Shown here: piece by piece, positions 26,407 to 37,700 of the stretch | Numbering within the stretch: position 1 is the first letter of the stretch | Layout of the letters: each line of letters starts with the position of its first letter | Assembly: GCF_029906645.1 (NCBI RefSeq) | Contig: NZ_JARYGZ010000001.1 | Location: 62,001-126,000, forward strand | Source: Sphingomonas oryzagri | Lineage (GTDB): Bacteria > Pseudomonadota > Alphaproteobacteria > Sphingomonadales > Sphingomonadaceae | Length of the DNA: 64,000 nt | Direction: 5' to 3' | Notes under the pieces: generated by a model | Database searches by the model: none | The model's input: the letters and a program-made list of their open reading frames with translations, nothing else | What the model was told of the DNA's origin: nothing | Translations under genes and position numbers: made by a program

Positions 26407-26447
26407 CGATCTTGACCATGGCGGCGGGCGCGTTCAGGTACGTGCCC

Positions 26448-26927
26448 ATGACCGACGGTGCCGTACCAGATAGCCTGATTCCCTATGACGAGATCGTGCA
26501 GGAGGCGCTGCGCGCCGTCGTCGGCCGCGTGCTGGGCGAGGTGGAGCGCGGCGGAGGCCTGCCGGGCGAGCACCATTTCTACATCACCTTCAAGACTCAG
26601 GCACCGGGCGTGGATATCCCCCAGCACCTGATCCAGCGCTTCCCCGACGAGATGACCATCGTCATCCAGAACCGATTCTGGGACCTGAAGGTGGAGCCGG
26701 ACGCGTTCGAGGTGGGCCTGAGCTTCAACCAGGTGCCGGCCAAGCTGCACGTGCCGTTCGCGGCGGTGACGGGCTTCGTCGATCCGGCGGTGAATTTCGC
26801 GCTGCAGTTCCAGGCGCAGTCCGAGGATGGCGAGGCCGAGCCGGGCGAACCCGAGAACGACACGCCGGTCGCCACCAGCGAGGACGGCTCGAACGTCGTC
26901 TCGGTGGATTTCACCCGGAAGAAGTGA
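26448..26927 (+). CDS. sspB: SspB-family ClpXP adaptor (alphaproteobacterial type)
   Basis: A 159-residue protein of the DUF1321/SspB family, which delivers ssrA-tagged proteins to the ClpXP protease. Conserved features are [20 protein letters not shown], the long [15 protein letters not shown] strand, [20 protein letters not shown] near 65 and [15 protein letters not shown] near 95. The tail is acidic then ends [10 protein letters not shown], the short region that contacts ClpX. ATG at 26448 fits the conserved N-terminus. It is divergent from hisB. Confidence 0.93.
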   Translation: MTDGAVPDSLIPYDEIVQEALRAVVGRVLGEVERGGGLPGEHHFYITFKTQAPGVDIPQHLIQRFPDEMTIVIQNRFWDLKVEPDAFEVGLSFNQVPAKLHVPFAAVTGFVDPAVNFALQFQAQSEDGEAEPGEPENDTPVATSEDGSNVVSVDFTRKK

Positions 26928-26974
26928 GCCGCCGCCTCGCGTCGATGCGCGAAGCGGCTCTCCTCAAAGCCCGA

Positions 26975-27187
26975 TCAGTCGGTTTCCGGTGGCACGCGCA
27001 CCGGGGACGGCGCCTTCGTTTTCTTCGCGGCTGGCTTTGGCTCGTCCGTACCGCGCTTGCGGGTGGCGAACAGCACCGCGGCGGCGATGGCGGCCGACCC
27101 GATCGTCGCGCCTGCGGCGATCGTCGCGATCTTGGTGGCTGAAAGGTCGGCCTTGGCGGCTTTGTCGGTCGTGGGCTTCTTGGCCAT
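26975..27187 (-). CDS. Small single-pass membrane protein
   Basis: A 70-residue protein with one hydrophobic segment (about residues 18-42, IATIAAGATIGSAAIAAAVLF) flanked by charged ends; the C-terminus is Lys/Pro-rich. The ribosome site is AAGGAG before ATG at 27187. No homologous domain is recognised. It lies convergently with sspB, 47 bases apart. Function unknown. Confidence 0.6.
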   Translation of the reverse strand: MAKKPTTDKAAKADLSATKIATIAAGATIGSAAIAAAVLFATRKRGTDEPKPAAKKTKAPSPVRVPPETD

Positions 27188-27305
27188 GATATCTCCTTCC
27201 CATCCGATCTAGGCGCATTGATCGACCGGACAACCTTCAATCGGTCGCCATCTTGAAACATTCCGGCCGGATGCCAGCTAGGTATCGACCCACAAGGAGC
27301 CCGAC

Positions 27306-28694
27306 ATGAGCGACACGCGCACCGAGACCGACAGCTTCGGACCGATCGAGGTGCCCGCATCGGCCTATTGGGGCGCGCAGACCGAGCGATCGCTCCATAA
27401 CTTCCCGTTCGGATCGCAGGAGCGGATGCCGATCGGCATCGTCCATGCGCTCGCCATCGTGAAGCAGGCGGCGGCGCGGGTGAACCGGGCGCATGGCCTC
27501 GACGCGGAGATCGCCGATGCGATCGAGGCGGCGGCGGCGTCGGTCGCGGCGGGGGAGCATGACGACCAGTTCCCGCTGGTGATCTGGCAGACCGGATCCG
27601 GCACCCAGAGCAACATGAACGTCAACGAGGTGGTCGCCGGCATCGCCAACGAGGCGCTGACGGGCACGCGCGGCGGCAAGTCGCCGGTCCACCCCAACGA
27701 CCACGTCAACAAAAGCCAGTCGTCCAACGACAGCTTCCCGACCGCGCTGCACATCGCGGCGGCGCTGGCGGTCACGAAGCGGCTGATCCCGGCGCTCGAT
27801 TCGCTGTGTGGCGAGCTCACTTCGTGTCGCGATGCATGGGACGACATCGTGAAGATCGGCCGGACGCATTTGCAGGATGCGACTCCGCTGACTCTGGGGC
27901 AGGAGTTTTCCGGTTACGTCCAGCAACTGCGCAACAATTATCAGAGGCTGAGGGCGGTGCTCCCCCGCCTGCATCTTCTGGCGCAGGGCGGAACCGCCGT
28001 GGGGACAGGCCTGAACGCGCCCAAGGGTTTCGATGTAGCGATCGCTGCCGCCATTGCCGGGCTGACCGGCGAACCGTTCGAGACCGCACCCAACAAGTTC
28101 GAGGCGCTGGCCTCCAACGATACGTTGGTCGAGCTTTCGGGGGTGCTCAACACGCTGGCCGTGTCGCTTTCCAAGATCGCGAACGACATCCGCCTGCTCG
28201 GCTCCGGCCCGCGCTGCGGGTTGGGCGAACTCAAGCTGCCGGAGAACGAGCCGGGCAGCTCGATCATGCCGGGCAAGGTCAACCCGACCCAGTGCGAGAT
28301 GGTGACGATGGTCGCCGCGCAGGTGATGGGCAATCATGTCGCGATCACGGTCGGCGGGTTGCAGGGACATATGGAGCTGAACGTCTTCAAGCCGCTGATC
28401 GGGGCTAACGTGTTGCGCTCGGTGGAATTGTTGGCGACGGCGATGGACAGCTTCCGCGAGCGCTGCGTCGAGGGGCTGGAGCCGGATCGCGCCCGGATTG
28501 CGGCCTTTCTCGATCGCTCGCTGATGCTGGTGACGGCGCTCGCGCCCGAGATCGGCTACGACAATGCGGCGAAGATTGCCAAGCATGCCCACCATGAGGG
28601 GCTGACGCTCAAGGAGGCCGGGCTGGAGCTTGGGCTGGTCGATGCCGAGACGTTCGACCGCGTGGTGAAGCCCAAGACGATGCTGGGGCGTTAG
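27306..28694 (+). CDS. fumC: Class II fumarate hydratase
   Basis: Iron-independent fumarase of the TCA cycle, 462 residues as usual. It begins with [19 protein letters not shown], has [19 protein letters not shown] near 135, [20 protein letters not shown] near 185 and the signature [15 protein letters not shown] near 317-331. The catalytic Ser lies in the SS loop. It is monocistronic; ATG is preceded by AAGGAG. Its stop TAG is shared with the bphP stop on the other strand (TTAG at 28691-28694). Confidence 0.97.
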   Translation: MSDTRTETDSFGPIEVPASAYWGAQTERSLHNFPFGSQERMPIGIVHALAIVKQAAARVNRAHGLDAEIADAIEAAAASVAAGEHDDQFPLVIWQTGSGTQSNMNVNEVVAGIANEALTGTRGGKSPVHPNDHVNKSQSSNDSFPTALHIAAALAVTKRLIPALDSLCGELTSCRDAWDDIVKIGRTHLQDATPLTLGQEFSGYVQQLRNNYQRLRAVLPRLHLLAQGGTAVGTGLNAPKGFDVAIAAAIAGLTGEPFETAPNKFEALASNDTLVELSGVLNTLAVSLSKIANDIRLLGSGPRCGLGELKLPENEPGSSIMPGKVNPTQCEMVTMVAAQVMGNHVAITVGGLQGHMELNVFKPLIGANVLRSVELLATAMDSFRERCVEGLEPDRARIAAFLDRSLMLVTALAPEIGYDNAAKIAKHAHHEGLTLKEAGLELGLVDAETFDRVVKPKTMLGR

Positions 28695-31243
28695 CCCTTG
28701 CTCAGCAGCCCGCCCAGGCCGCGCGCGACATTCTCGATCGTATAGGGCTTCTGCAGCACCGGCGCCTCGGCATGGGCATCCGGCAGCTTGGCCTGCTCGC
28801 CATAGCCGGTGGCGAAGAGGTAGGGCACGCCCATCGCCTTCAGCCGATCGGCGATGGGCAGGCTGGTTTCGCTGCCCAGGTTGATGTCCAGAATCGCCAG
28901 CGTCGGCTGGAGGTGGCGCAATTCGTCGAGCGCGATGGGTACGCTGGATGCTGTGGCCACGCTCTCGGCGCCGAGCCGCGTCAGAATATCCTCGGCGTCC
29001 ATGGCGATGATCAGACTGTCCTCGACCAGCAGGACGGGACCGGAAATCAGAGGACCGGCGACAGGAGTGGCAGTAGCCTCGGGAGCCTCGGCGGCAACCG
29101 AAGCCACATTGACCCTGCGCACCGTGACATGGCGCTCTGGGATGGCGAAATGCGCCGAGAGGCCGAGCGGCAAATATTCGACATTGGCTTCGCCGCCGAG
29201 ATCGTAGGGGATCGATCGGCGGATGATCGTGCTGCCGAAGCCCTGCCGCGTTGGCGCCTGCACCACCGGGCCGCCGCTTTCCTGCCAATCGAGCTGCAGC
29301 CAGCCCTGTCCGTCCACTACCCAGCGCACGTCGACATGGCCATTGTCAGACAGCGCGCCGTATTTGGCGCTGTTGGTCATCAGTTCGTGCAGGACCAGAG
29401 CGAGCGTCGAGAAGGCGGTGGGGGCGAGCAATACCTCCGGCCCCTCGGTCCGCACGCGCTCGGCCTTGCCGGCGAGATAGGCGGCGGCCTCCGTCTCGAT
29501 CAGGCCACGCAGCGGCGCCGGCCCCCAATTGTCGCTCGTAATCTGATTGTGCGCGCGGGCGAGCGAATGGATGCGGCCGTCCAGTTCGGTGACGTAATCG
29601 TCGATCGACCCGGAGCCGCGGGTCTGGCGCACGAGGCCGCGGATCAGCGAGAGGATGTTGCGGACTCGGTGATTGAGTTCCGCGATCAGCAGTTCCTGCC
29701 GCTCGGCCGCCTGCTGGCGTTCGGCATGCGCCTCGTCGGACATGCGCAGCACGACCTCGATCAGCGTCGCGCGCAGCGATTCGGCGACCTGTCGTTCCAG
29801 ATCGGTGAAGGGCTGCGAGCGGCCGCGCACCGTCTCGCTCCACGCCTCGAAGCTCCGGCGCGGAGACAGACGGTCGCCGTTGGGGCCGAATTCCTTGGGC
29901 AGATACGGATCGCCCGCCCAGCGCACGGTGCGGATGATCTCCTGCCGGAACAGCACGACATAATCGCGCGGGGATCGCGAGATGGGCAGCGCCAGCATCC
30001 CGGCCGCCTGATCGCCCCAACGATCGGCCTCCGGGAAGAAGCCGGCGATGTTGTCGGTGGCGAACACCTTGCCGGCGGTCGTGCGGTTCAGTTCGCGGGT
30101 GAGGCGCACGAAGCTGTCCTCATCGGGGGCAAGGCCGGCTATGGCGATGTGTCCGTTGATGACGACGCCGATGCCGTCCGCCGGGATCGCATCGCCCAGC
30201 GTCTCGGCGAGCCAGGCCGGATCGTCGCGCAACGAGGCATCACCCGCTAGCTGAACGAGCAGTCGTTCGGAAACGCCATGCGCGCGCTCGGCATAAGCGG
30301 CCGATTCGCGCCGTTCCAGCGCTTCCAGCTTCATCGCGAACATCTGGCCGAACAGCTCGGAAAGCGAACGACGCTCGAGGCCGGGGCAGCGCGGCGCATA
30401 ATGGTGGCAGGCGAACAGGCCCCAGAGCTTGCCATCGATCACGATCGAGATGGAGAGCGAGGCGCCGACGCCCATGTTGCTGAGATATTCGATATGGATC
30501 GGCGACACCGCGCGCAGCACCGATAGCGAGAGATCGAGCGGCGCGCCGCGCTCGTTGAGCGTCGGCAGCACCGGCACCGGGGTCGATCCGACATCGGCGA
30601 TGATGCGGAACAGGTTGCGCTGGTACAGCGCGCGCGCCTGCGCCGGGATGTCGGTGTGGGGGTAGTGAAGGTGGAGGAAGCTGCCGATGCCGCTGCGCGC
30701 CGCCTCGGCCACCACCTCGCCATTGCCGTCGGCGTCGAACTTGTAGACCATCACCCGGTCGAAACCGGTGAGCGCGCGCACCTGCCGCGCGCCTTCGCGC
30801 AGGAACGCCTCCATCGTGCGCGCCTGGTCGAGCCGCGCCATCATCGATCGGATCGTGCCGGCGCCGTCGCCCAGTTCAGGCTGGCACGGCTCAGCCTCGA
30901 TGACGATGCCGCCGTCCGAGAGATGGAGCGCAACGTCGAACAGCGGCTCGACGCCCGCGATCCGCAGGCGGAACATTCGCTCCGTGGCATCGGCGCCGCG
31001 CAGCAGCGAGACGCGGTTGCGGATGGCATGGACCGCCTCCGCCCCGAAAATGTCGCTCAGCGGGCGGCCGAGCAGCGTCTCGGGAGTTTGCCCGATATAT
31101 TCAGCGGTGTTGGCCGATGTGCGGGCGACCAGCCAGTCCGACGAGAGCGCGATCAGGAAACCGAAGGGCTGGATCAGTCCGGGGATATGGATCGGTTCGC
31201 GATCGCAGTTCGTCAGGTCGACCAGATCGCGGGCATCCGTCAC
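28691..31243 (-). CDS. bphP: Bacteriophytochrome HWE histidine kinase with C-terminal receiver
   Basis: An 850-residue red/far-red light sensor. In order: PAS (about 15-115) with the biliverdin-attaching Cys13 in [15 protein letters not shown] (about 130-320) with HTDIPAQAR near 196 and [12 protein letters not shown] domain (about 325-500) with the tongue motif PRRSFEAW near 463; an HWE-family kinase ([11 protein letters not shown] near 523, histidine; LDWQESGG near 653); and a receiver domain from about 735, with Asp near 785 in AILDINLGS. The start is GTG immediately after the bphO stop, so translation is coupled. The output receiver on the same chain makes it a hybrid. Confidence 0.93.
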   Translation of the reverse strand: MTDARDLVDLTNCDREPIHIPGLIQPFGFLIALSSDWLVARTSANTAEYIGQTPETLLGRPLSDIFGAEAVHAIRNRVSLLRGADATERMFRLRIAGVEPLFDVALHLSDGGIVIEAEPCQPELGDGAGTIRSMMARLDQARTMEAFLREGARQVRALTGFDRVMVYKFDADGNGEVVAEAARSGIGSFLHLHYPHTDIPAQARALYQRNLFRIIADVGSTPVPVLPTLNERGAPLDLSLSVLRAVSPIHIEYLSNMGVGASLSISIVIDGKLWGLFACHHYAPRCPGLERRSLSELFGQMFAMKLEALERRESAAYAERAHGVSERLLVQLAGDASLRDDPAWLAETLGDAIPADGIGVVINGHIAIAGLAPDEDSFVRLTRELNRTTAGKVFATDNIAGFFPEADRWGDQAAGMLALPISRSPRDYVVLFRQEIIRTVRWAGDPYLPKEFGPNGDRLSPRRSFEAWSETVRGRSQPFTDLERQVAESLRATLIEVVLRMSDEAHAERQQAAERQELLIAELNHRVRNILSLIRGLVRQTRGSGSIDDYVTELDGRIHSLARAHNQITSDNWGPAPLRGLIETEAAAYLAGKAERVRTEGPEVLLAPTAFSTLALVLHELMTNSAKYGALSDNGHVDVRWVVDGQGWLQLDWQESGGPVVQAPTRQGFGSTIIRRSIPYDLGGEANVEYLPLGLSAHFAIPERHVTVRRVNVASVAAEAPEATATPVAGPLISGPVLLVEDSLIIAMDAEDILTRLGAESVATASSVPIALDELRHLQPTLAILDINLGSETSLPIADRLKAMGVPYLFATGYGEQAKLPDAHAEAPVLQKPYTIENVARGLGGLLSKG

Positions 31244-31825
31244 TTAATCCATCGCTCCCCTGACCCGAAGGCCCGCTTGCTCGAAAAGACCGAACGTTGC
31301 GCGGGCACTTTCGGTTGCGTGCGTGATGTCTTGGGGAAGGGATAGCGCCTTGTCGAGTTTTTCGAGAAATTTCCGCCAGTTTCCGGGTGGTTGGACTGAT
31401 CCAAGATAAGATTTTGGCAAATCGGCGGGTACCGAGCGGGCGAGCAGGGCGCCGCCGAGCCGCGAACCCTCGACGACATAGGCCGCGCCCCATTGCGCCG
31501 CGCGGCTGACCAGCGCGGGCGCGGCGAGCGGCGCCGGCACCGGCGCGCCGAGCGCCGAAAGGTCGGCGGCGATCGCCGCACCCCGCTTGCGCGCCGGCCA
31601 GTCATCGAGCGCGTCCGCGAATCCCGCCGCGTCGAGCGCGGCCTCGATCGCAGGCAGCGCCATCGCGTGCGCGGTCAGGAAGGCGCGATAGTCGGCGGCC
31701 TCGCTCAGCCGAAACCGGCCGAACAGCGCGTCCAGCCGCTCGTGATCGGTCGCGGTCGCCTGCCGCAGCGAGGCGCGGACGTCAGTTATGGCGCCCGAAC
31801 ACCCGGTCGAAAATCGTGTCGACAT
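31244..31825 (-). CDS. bphO: Biliverdin-producing heme oxygenase (BphO)
   Basis: A 193-residue heme oxygenase-like protein that would open heme to biliverdin, the chromophore of the adjacent phytochrome. The N-terminal helix has RQATATDHERLDALFG (His near 28 as proximal heme ligand) and the distal helix has GAAYVVEGSRLGGALLA near 115-130. It overlaps the purB 3' end by 44 bases and no later in-frame ATG lies before the conserved region, so the ATG at 31825 is accepted. Sequence identity to known BphO cannot be measured here. Confidence 0.85.
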   Translation of the reverse strand: MSTRFSTGCSGAITDVRASLRQATATDHERLDALFGRFRLSEAADYRAFLTAHAMALPAIEAALDAAGFADALDDWPARKRGAAIAADLSALGAPVPAPLAAPALVSRAAQWGAAYVVEGSRLGGALLARSVPADLPKSYLGSVQPPGNWRKFLEKLDKALSLPQDITHATESARATFGLFEQAGLRVRGAMD

Positions 31826-33101
31826 GCTTGTAATGATAGCCGAGATCGAACTTGTCCTCGATCTTCGCGGGCGTGAGCGCGGCAGTCACTTCCGCGTCGG
31901 CCTTGAGCAGTTCGAGCAGCGACAGCTCGCCGTCGGATTCCCATACTTTCATCGCGTTGCGCTGGACGAGGCGATAGGCGTCTTCGCGGCTGACGCCGGC
32001 CTGGGTCAGCGCGAGCAGCACGCGCTGCGAGTGGACAAGGCCACCCATCTTGTCGAGATTCTTCTGCATGCGGGCCGGGTAGACCAGCAGCTTGTCGATC
32101 ACGCCGGTGAGGCGGGCGAGCGCGAAGTCGAGCGTGATCGTCGCGTCCGGGCCGATACCGCGCTCCACCGACGAGTGCGAGATGTCGCGCTCGTGCCACA
32201 GCGCGACATTCTCCATCGCGGGCGTCACCGCCGAGCGGACGAGGCGGGCGAGGCCGGTGAGATTCTCGGTGAGCACCGGGTTGCGCTTGTGCGGCATCGC
32301 CGACGAGCCCTTCTGGCCCGGCGAGAAATATTCCTCCGCCTCCAGCACCTCGGTGCGCTGGAGGTGGCGGACCTCGATGGCGAGACGCTCGATCGACGAG
32401 GCGACCACGCCCAGCACCGCGAAGAACATCGCGTGGCGATCGCGCGGGATCACCTGCGTCGAGACCGGCTCGGGCTGGAGGCCGAGCTTTTCGGCGACAT
32501 ACACCTCCACCTGCGGATCGATGTTGGCGAAGGTGCCGACCGCGCCGGAAATGGCGCAGGTCGCGATCTCCTCGCGCGCATCGACGAGGCGCTTGCGGCA
32601 GCGCGCGAACTCGGCATGCGCCTCGGCCAGCTTGAGGCCGAAGGTGACCGGCTCGGCATGGATGCCGTGGCTGCGGCCGATCGTGGGGGTCAGCTTGTGC
32701 TCGATCGCGCGGCGTTCCAGCACTTCGAGCAGCTTGTCCACGTCGGCGATCAGGATATCGGCGGCGCGCTTCAGCTGCACGGCGAGGCAGGTGTCCAGCA
32801 CGTCGGAAGAGGTCATGCCCTGGTGCATGAAGCGCGCCTCGTCGCCGACCTGCTCGGCCACCCAGGTGAGGAAGGCGATCACGTCATGCTTGGTGACGGC
32901 CTCGATCGCGTCGATCGCGGCGACGTCGATCGCGGGCTTGGTCGCCCACCAGTCCCACAGCGCCTTGGCGGCCGATGCGGGCACGACACCCAGCTCGCCG
33001 AGCTTCTCGGTGGCGTGGGCCTCGATCTCGAACCAGATGGCGAAGCGGCTCTCGGGGGTCCAGATCGCCACCATGTCGGGGCGCGAGTAACGGGGGATCA
33101 T
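31782..33101 (-). CDS. purB: Adenylosuccinate lyase
   Basis: A 439-residue enzyme of the aspartase/fumarase superfamily that acts twice in purine synthesis, cleaving adenylosuccinate and SAICAR. It has a YSRPDMVAIWTPESRFA start, TSSDVLDTCLAVQLKRA, GRSHGIHAEPVTFGLKLA near 140 with catalytic His, and the signature SSAMPHKRNPVLTENL near 268. ATG at 33101 starts the conserved part; an upstream frame to 33260 is not needed. bphO and bphP follow on the same transcript. Confidence 0.96.
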   Translation of the reverse strand: MIPRYSRPDMVAIWTPESRFAIWFEIEAHATEKLGELGVVPASAAKALWDWWATKPAIDVAAIDAIEAVTKHDVIAFLTWVAEQVGDEARFMHQGMTSSDVLDTCLAVQLKRAADILIADVDKLLEVLERRAIEHKLTPTIGRSHGIHAEPVTFGLKLAEAHAEFARCRKRLVDAREEIATCAISGAVGTFANIDPQVEVYVAEKLGLQPEPVSTQVIPRDRHAMFFAVLGVVASSIERLAIEVRHLQRTEVLEAEEYFSPGQKGSSAMPHKRNPVLTENLTGLARLVRSAVTPAMENVALWHERDISHSSVERGIGPDATITLDFALARLTGVIDKLLVYPARMQKNLDKMGGLVHSQRVLLALTQAGVSREDAYRLVQRNAMKVWESDGELSLLELLKADAEVTAALTPAKIEDKFDLGYHYKHVDTIFDRVFGRHN

Positions 33102-33258
33102 ATGGGGCCTCGGCAGATGCGCGGGAAAGTCGGCCGCGCGCCTAGCAGAGGAGTCCTCAAGCGGCAACAAAACGGCGCAAGTCCGGAACGATCCGGCGCC
33201 GGGTTCATGTGCGCGCAAGCCGGTGGCGCTATGGGCGCGCGCCAAGGAGCGAATCATC

Positions 33259-33690
33259 ATGTCGATATTGCTGGGCGCGCTGTTGGCGACCGTTGCCCCC
33301 GTCGCGACACCCCCCGCCTCCGCGCCGAGGCCCGTGCAGGCCAGGGCGGTCGCGAAGCCGAGCCGCGATCAGGTGATGGCAGCGGTGCGCGCCGAATGGC
33401 CGAAATACGATGCGGGCAACAAGGGCCGGCTGACCCCGCTGGAGTTCAGCACCTGGGTGATGAAGTCGCACGGCGGCACCGTGGCGGCGCGTGCCCATGC
33501 CGGCGGGATCGCGCCGGTTTCGGCGATGAACGCGTCCGCCACGGCCTTCGCGCGGGCGGACGCCAACCATGACGGCGGCGTCACGCCGGACGAGATGGCG
33601 CGTTTCCTGACGACTCCTCCGGCGCCGACCGCGTTGAGCCGGGCGAAGGCGGCTGCGCCCAGGCGAACCGAAGCAGCTTCGGCCAAATAG
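33259..33690 (+). CDS. EF-hand calcium-binding protein, secreted
   Basis: A 143-residue protein with an N-terminal hydrophobic signal (SILLGALLATVAPVATPPA). One EF-hand near residues 94-105 is canonical (DANHDGGVTPDE: Asp, Asn, Asp, Gly, Val, Glu); a second loop near 51-62 (DAGNKGRLTPLE) is degenerate at position 3. Likely binds one or two calcium ions in the periplasm. The ATG has an AAGGAG site. No partner is suggested by neighbours. Confidence 0.82.
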   Translation: MSILLGALLATVAPVATPPASAPRPVQARAVAKPSRDQVMAAVRAEWPKYDAGNKGRLTPLEFSTWVMKSHGGTVAARAHAGGIAPVSAMNASATAFARADANHDGGVTPDEMARFLTTPPAPTALSRAKAAAPRRTEAASAK

Positions 33691-33699
33691 CGCGAGGGG

Positions 33700-33996
33700 T
33701 CAGAATTCGGGGTAGAAGCTGCTGATGTCGAACCAGAGCTCCCGCTTCGCTCCGGTTTTCGGATCGCTGACTTCGAGCATGTCGTAGGGATGCTTGCCGA
33801 TCACGAGGCTCTGCGAATCGATCTGCAGTCCGAGTGCTGCGGCAACATCGTGCTCGTCCCTGACACTGCTGGCCTTGAAGGCAGTTTCTCGCGATGCGCC
33901 GTCGCCATGCGCCAGGATATGCTGGATATGACCGCTAGGCGTGGCGTTTGCGCTTGTCCCGAGCATCGCAAGCGTCAGAATGATCGCCCAACGCAT
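33700..33996 (-). CDS. Small secreted protein
   Basis: A 98-residue protein with a signal peptide (residues 1-19, IILTLAMLGTSANA). The mature part ends with KTGAKRELWFDISSFYPEF; a closing WFDIS-F segment is shared with a set of small secreted proteins sometimes placed in the DUF4919 group, which I cannot confirm. The gene lies on the minus strand 13 bases before the radC 3' end and reads away from the EF-hand gene. Function unknown. Confidence 0.7.
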   Translation of the reverse strand: MRWAIILTLAMLGTSANATPSGHIQHILAHGDGASRETAFKASSVRDEHDVAAALGLQIDSQSLVIGKHPYDMLEVSDPKTGAKRELWFDISSFYPEF

Positions 33997-34009
33997 ATGC
34001 TTCCCCTCT

Positions 34010-34690
34010 TTAGATCAGCCCCTGCGCGCGCAGGCTGACATGGCCTTTCGTGCCGATGATCACGTGATCGTGCACGGCGAGATCATGCAACCGGCCGGCC
34101 TCGATGATGCGCTGAGTAATCGCGATGTCCTGCTTGCTGGGCTGTGGATCGCCGCTCGGATGGTTGTGGACGAGGATGATCGCCGCCGATTTCAGTTCGA
34201 GCGCACGGGCGACCACTTCGCTGACATGGATCGCCGACTGGTCCTTCGTCCCCTCGGACACGATCTCGTCGCGAATCAGGATATTTTTCGTATTGAGATG
34301 GAGCACGCGCACCCGCTCGACGCCGATATGCGCCATGTCGGCCTGCAGATAGTCCAGCAGCGCCTGCCATCCCGACAGGATCGGCCGCTTTTCCGAATCG
34401 CGCTTGAGCATCCGGACGGTGCAGGACCCGACGATGCGGATCGCCGCGGCAGAGCTTTCGCCCATGCCCTTCACCCGCATCAGCGCCTCCGGCTTTGCGG
34501 CCATCAGCGGCCCCAACCCACCGAATTCGCGCAGCAGGGCCTTGGCGAGCGGCTTCGTATCCCGGCGCGGAATGGTGAGCGCCAGCAGATATTCGACGAT
34601 CTCGTAATCCTGCAGCGAGTCGGGCGCGTCGAGCAGACGGGCGCGGAGGCGGGCGCGGTGTCCGGCGGCGTCGGGCGGTGGCTCGCTCAT
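34010..34690 (-). CDS. radC: RadC family protein (JAB1/MPN-like metalloprotein)
   Basis: A 226-residue protein. The N-terminal helix-hairpin-helix region has LLREFGGLGPLMAAKPEAL and VKGMGESSAAAIR; the C-terminal MPN fold carries the JAMM motif VHNHPSGDPQPSKQD near 172-186, with His, His, Asp zinc ligands. RadC members were linked to DNA repair by early genetics, but the enzyme activity is not established. The Glu of the JAMM site (ILIRDEIVSEG) is present. It begins 80 bases from ydbH on the opposite strand. Confidence 0.93.
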   Translation of the reverse strand: MSEPPPDAAGHRARLRARLLDAPDSLQDYEIVEYLLALTIPRRDTKPLAKALLREFGGLGPLMAAKPEALMRVKGMGESSAAAIRIVGSCTVRMLKRDSEKRPILSGWQALLDYLQADMAHIGVERVRVLHLNTKNILIRDEIVSEGTKDQSAIHVSEVVARALELKSAAIILVHNHPSGDPQPSKQDIAITQRIIEAGRLHDLAVHDHVIIGTKGHVSLRAQGLI

Positions 34691-34770
34691 CGGGAATGAG
34701 TGCTACGGCAGGTGGAGCGCTTCGTGCAACTGGACCGTTCAGGGCTGGGCAAGCGGGGGGCGGCTTGCCT

Positions 34771-37700
34771 ATGCAATGGTTCGGGTCCGGGTCGGGAGAG
34801 TGCGTGGAGGAGGACGAGGTCGCAGGCCCTGCGCGCATCCGCCGCCGGATCGGCGTCGCGGCGGCGCTGGCGGGCGGCGTGGCGCTGGCCGGGCTGCTGG
34901 CCGTGTGGGTCGAGCGCAAGCCGATCGTGGCGCATTTCGTCGATCGCACGCTGGCGGACGCGCATGTGCCGGCCTCCTACAAGCTGGCCGCGATCGGCCC
35001 TTTCGAGCAGCGGCTGGAGGATCTGCGCATCGGCGATCCGACGGCGCCGGATCTCGTCGCGAAGACCGTGACGCTGCAGGTCGCCTATGGCGTGCGCGGC
35101 CCCTATCTCCATGCGGTGAGCGCCGATGGCGTGCGCCTGAATGCGCGGCTGGTGAACGGACGGGTCTCGCTCGGCACGATCGATCGGTTGCTGCCCAAGA
35201 CGTCCGGCAATCAGCCGGTCGCGCTGCCCGACGTCGACGTGCAGGTCGCCGACACCCGTATCGCGCTCGACACGCCGGCCGGGGCGATCGGTGCGGCGGT
35301 GGAGGGCAAGGGCAACCTCCAGAACGGTTTTCATGGCACGCTGACCGCCGAGGCGCCGCTGCTCGCTGCCGGCGGTTGCGCGGTGCGGAGCCCGTCGGCG
35401 CTCGTCGATCTCAAGATCGCGGCGAAACGGCCGACGCTCGCCGGGCCGGTGACACTCGCCGCGCTGGCCTGTCCGAAAATAGGGCTGGCGCTGGGGGCGG
35501 GCAAGGCGGTGATCGACGTGCGCCTCGCCACCTCGCTCGATCATGGCGAGGGCGGCGTCTCGCTTGCCGGCTTCGGCGGACGGGTGGGGACGGCGCGTTT
35601 CGATTCGGTGTCCGGACTGATCACCGCGACGGGCGGTGCGAAACAGCTCGATGGTGCGGCGGGGATCACCCTGATCAAGCCCGCGGCGACGGACGGGCAG
35701 GCGGCCAAGGCGCTGCTCGGTGGCCGTTTCCGCTATCTCCCCGGATCGGCGGGGCTGATCTTCAATGGCGACGCTGCTCTGCGCGACGCGGCGCTGGCGG
35801 CGGAGCGGCGCAAGGCGCTGCTGGGCGCCATGGCCGCGCTCGACGGATCGCCGGCCGAGCCGCTGGCGCGCAAGTTCGCCGCCGCCGCCGATCGCCTGCT
35901 CGCCGATACCAACCTCGCGGCGCATCTCTCGCTGATTGCGGGTGGGCCGGAGGGCACGGCGCTCACCGTGCGGACGATGGCGCTGGCCGGGCGGGACGGC
36001 GCCTCGCTCAAGATGCGCGACGAGGGTGCCGGCTTCGGCTGGTCCGCCAGCACGGGCAAGTGGCGTGCCGATGGCCATATCGTTGCGGGCGGCGGCGGGC
36101 TTCCGGGTCTCGATCTCCGGCTGCGGCAGGCCAAAGCGGGCGTGCCGATGGACGGCGTGCTGACGCTCGATCCCTATGCCGCCGGATCGGCACGGCTGGC
36201 GCTGACGCCGGTGCGCTTCGCCGTCGCGGGACAGGGCACGCGTTTCGATACGGTGCTGACCTTCGACGGGCCGTTACCGTCCGGGCAGGTGAGCGGCCTG
36301 ACGCTGCCGGTCTCCGGGTATCTCGATTCGCGCGGCGGCTTCGCGATCGGGCAGGGGTGTATCCCCATCGCGTTCCGCTCGGCGAAGACCGGCGGGATGA
36401 GCCTCGACGCGACGAGGGCGCGGCTTTGCGGCATCGGCGGCGCGCCGATCGTGGCGAAGACGGCGGGCGGCTCGCTGCGCTACGGCGCGGTGGCCGCCAA
36501 CCTCAGGCTCACCGGGCATTCGGGTGCCTCGCCCCTGATCGTCGCTGCCGACCGGACCGAGATTTCCGCCGCCGGCGTTTCGGCGCGCGCACTGGCGGTT
36601 CGGATCGGCAAGGACGATTCGCTCACACGCCTCGACGTCGCGACGCTCGATGGCCGGTATAAAGGCGGCGTTCTGAGCGGGCCGTTCGACGGCGCCTCGG
36701 CCCAGATCGGCCATGTGCCGTTGCTGCTCGACAAGATGGCAGGCGAATGGGAGTTCGCCGACGGCGCGCTGGTGCTCAACGGCAACCTCACCGTCTCGGA
36801 TGCGATTGGGACGCCGCGGTTCGAGCCGCTGATCGCCCGCGACGCGACGCTCCGCTTCGGCGAGGGCCGGATCGACGCCGCGGCCAAGCTGCGCGAGCCG
36901 AAAAGCGACGCTGCAATCAGCGATGTCGATGTCCATCACGATCTGTCGGCGGGCACCGGCTATGCGACGCTTGACGTGCCGAACCTGACGTTCGCTCCCA
37001 AGGGGTTGCAGCCCGAAGCTCTCACGCCGCTGACACTGGGCGTGATCGCCAACGTCAACGGCACGATCCGGGGGCAGGGCCGGATCGACTGGGATGCGAA
37101 GGGTGTCACCAGCACCGGCGACTTCCACACCGACGGCACCGATTTCGCCGCCGCCTTCGGCCCGGTCAGCAAGGTGTCGGGCACGCTCCATTTCTCCGAT
37201 CTTCTGGCGATGGCGACCCCGCCGCACCAGGAGGTGCACATTCAGGAGGTGAACCCCGGCATCGCCGTTTCCAACGGTGTCGCTCACGTCCAGCTGCTGC
37301 CCCAGCAGAAGGTGAAGGTGGAGGATGCGCACTGGCCGTTTGCGGGCGGGACGCTGGATCTGGAGCCGACCCTGCTCAGTTTCGAGCAATCCGCCCAGCG
37401 ACACCTGACGTTCCGCATCAATGCGCTGGACGCGGCGCAATTCGTCCAGCAGCTCGATTTCCCCAACATCTCGGCGAGTGGCACCTTCGATGGCACGCTG
37501 CCGATGATCTTCGATCAGAGCGGCGGACGGATCGAGGGGGGCATCCTCAAGGCACGGCCCGGCGGCGGCGACATCGCCTATGTCGGCGAGCTGACCTCCG
37601 CTCAACTCGGTATGATGGGCAAGCTCGCCTTCGATGCGCTGAAAAAGATCCGCTATCAGAGCCTCGCCATCACGCTCGACGGGCGGCTCGACGGCGAGAT

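Noticed and set aside
34690-34710. GAGTGCTA near 34696 as a CIRCE half-site
   Set aside because: Only one half of the CIRCE repeat is present and the partner TTAGCACTC is absent; the flanking gene is ydbH, not a chaperone.
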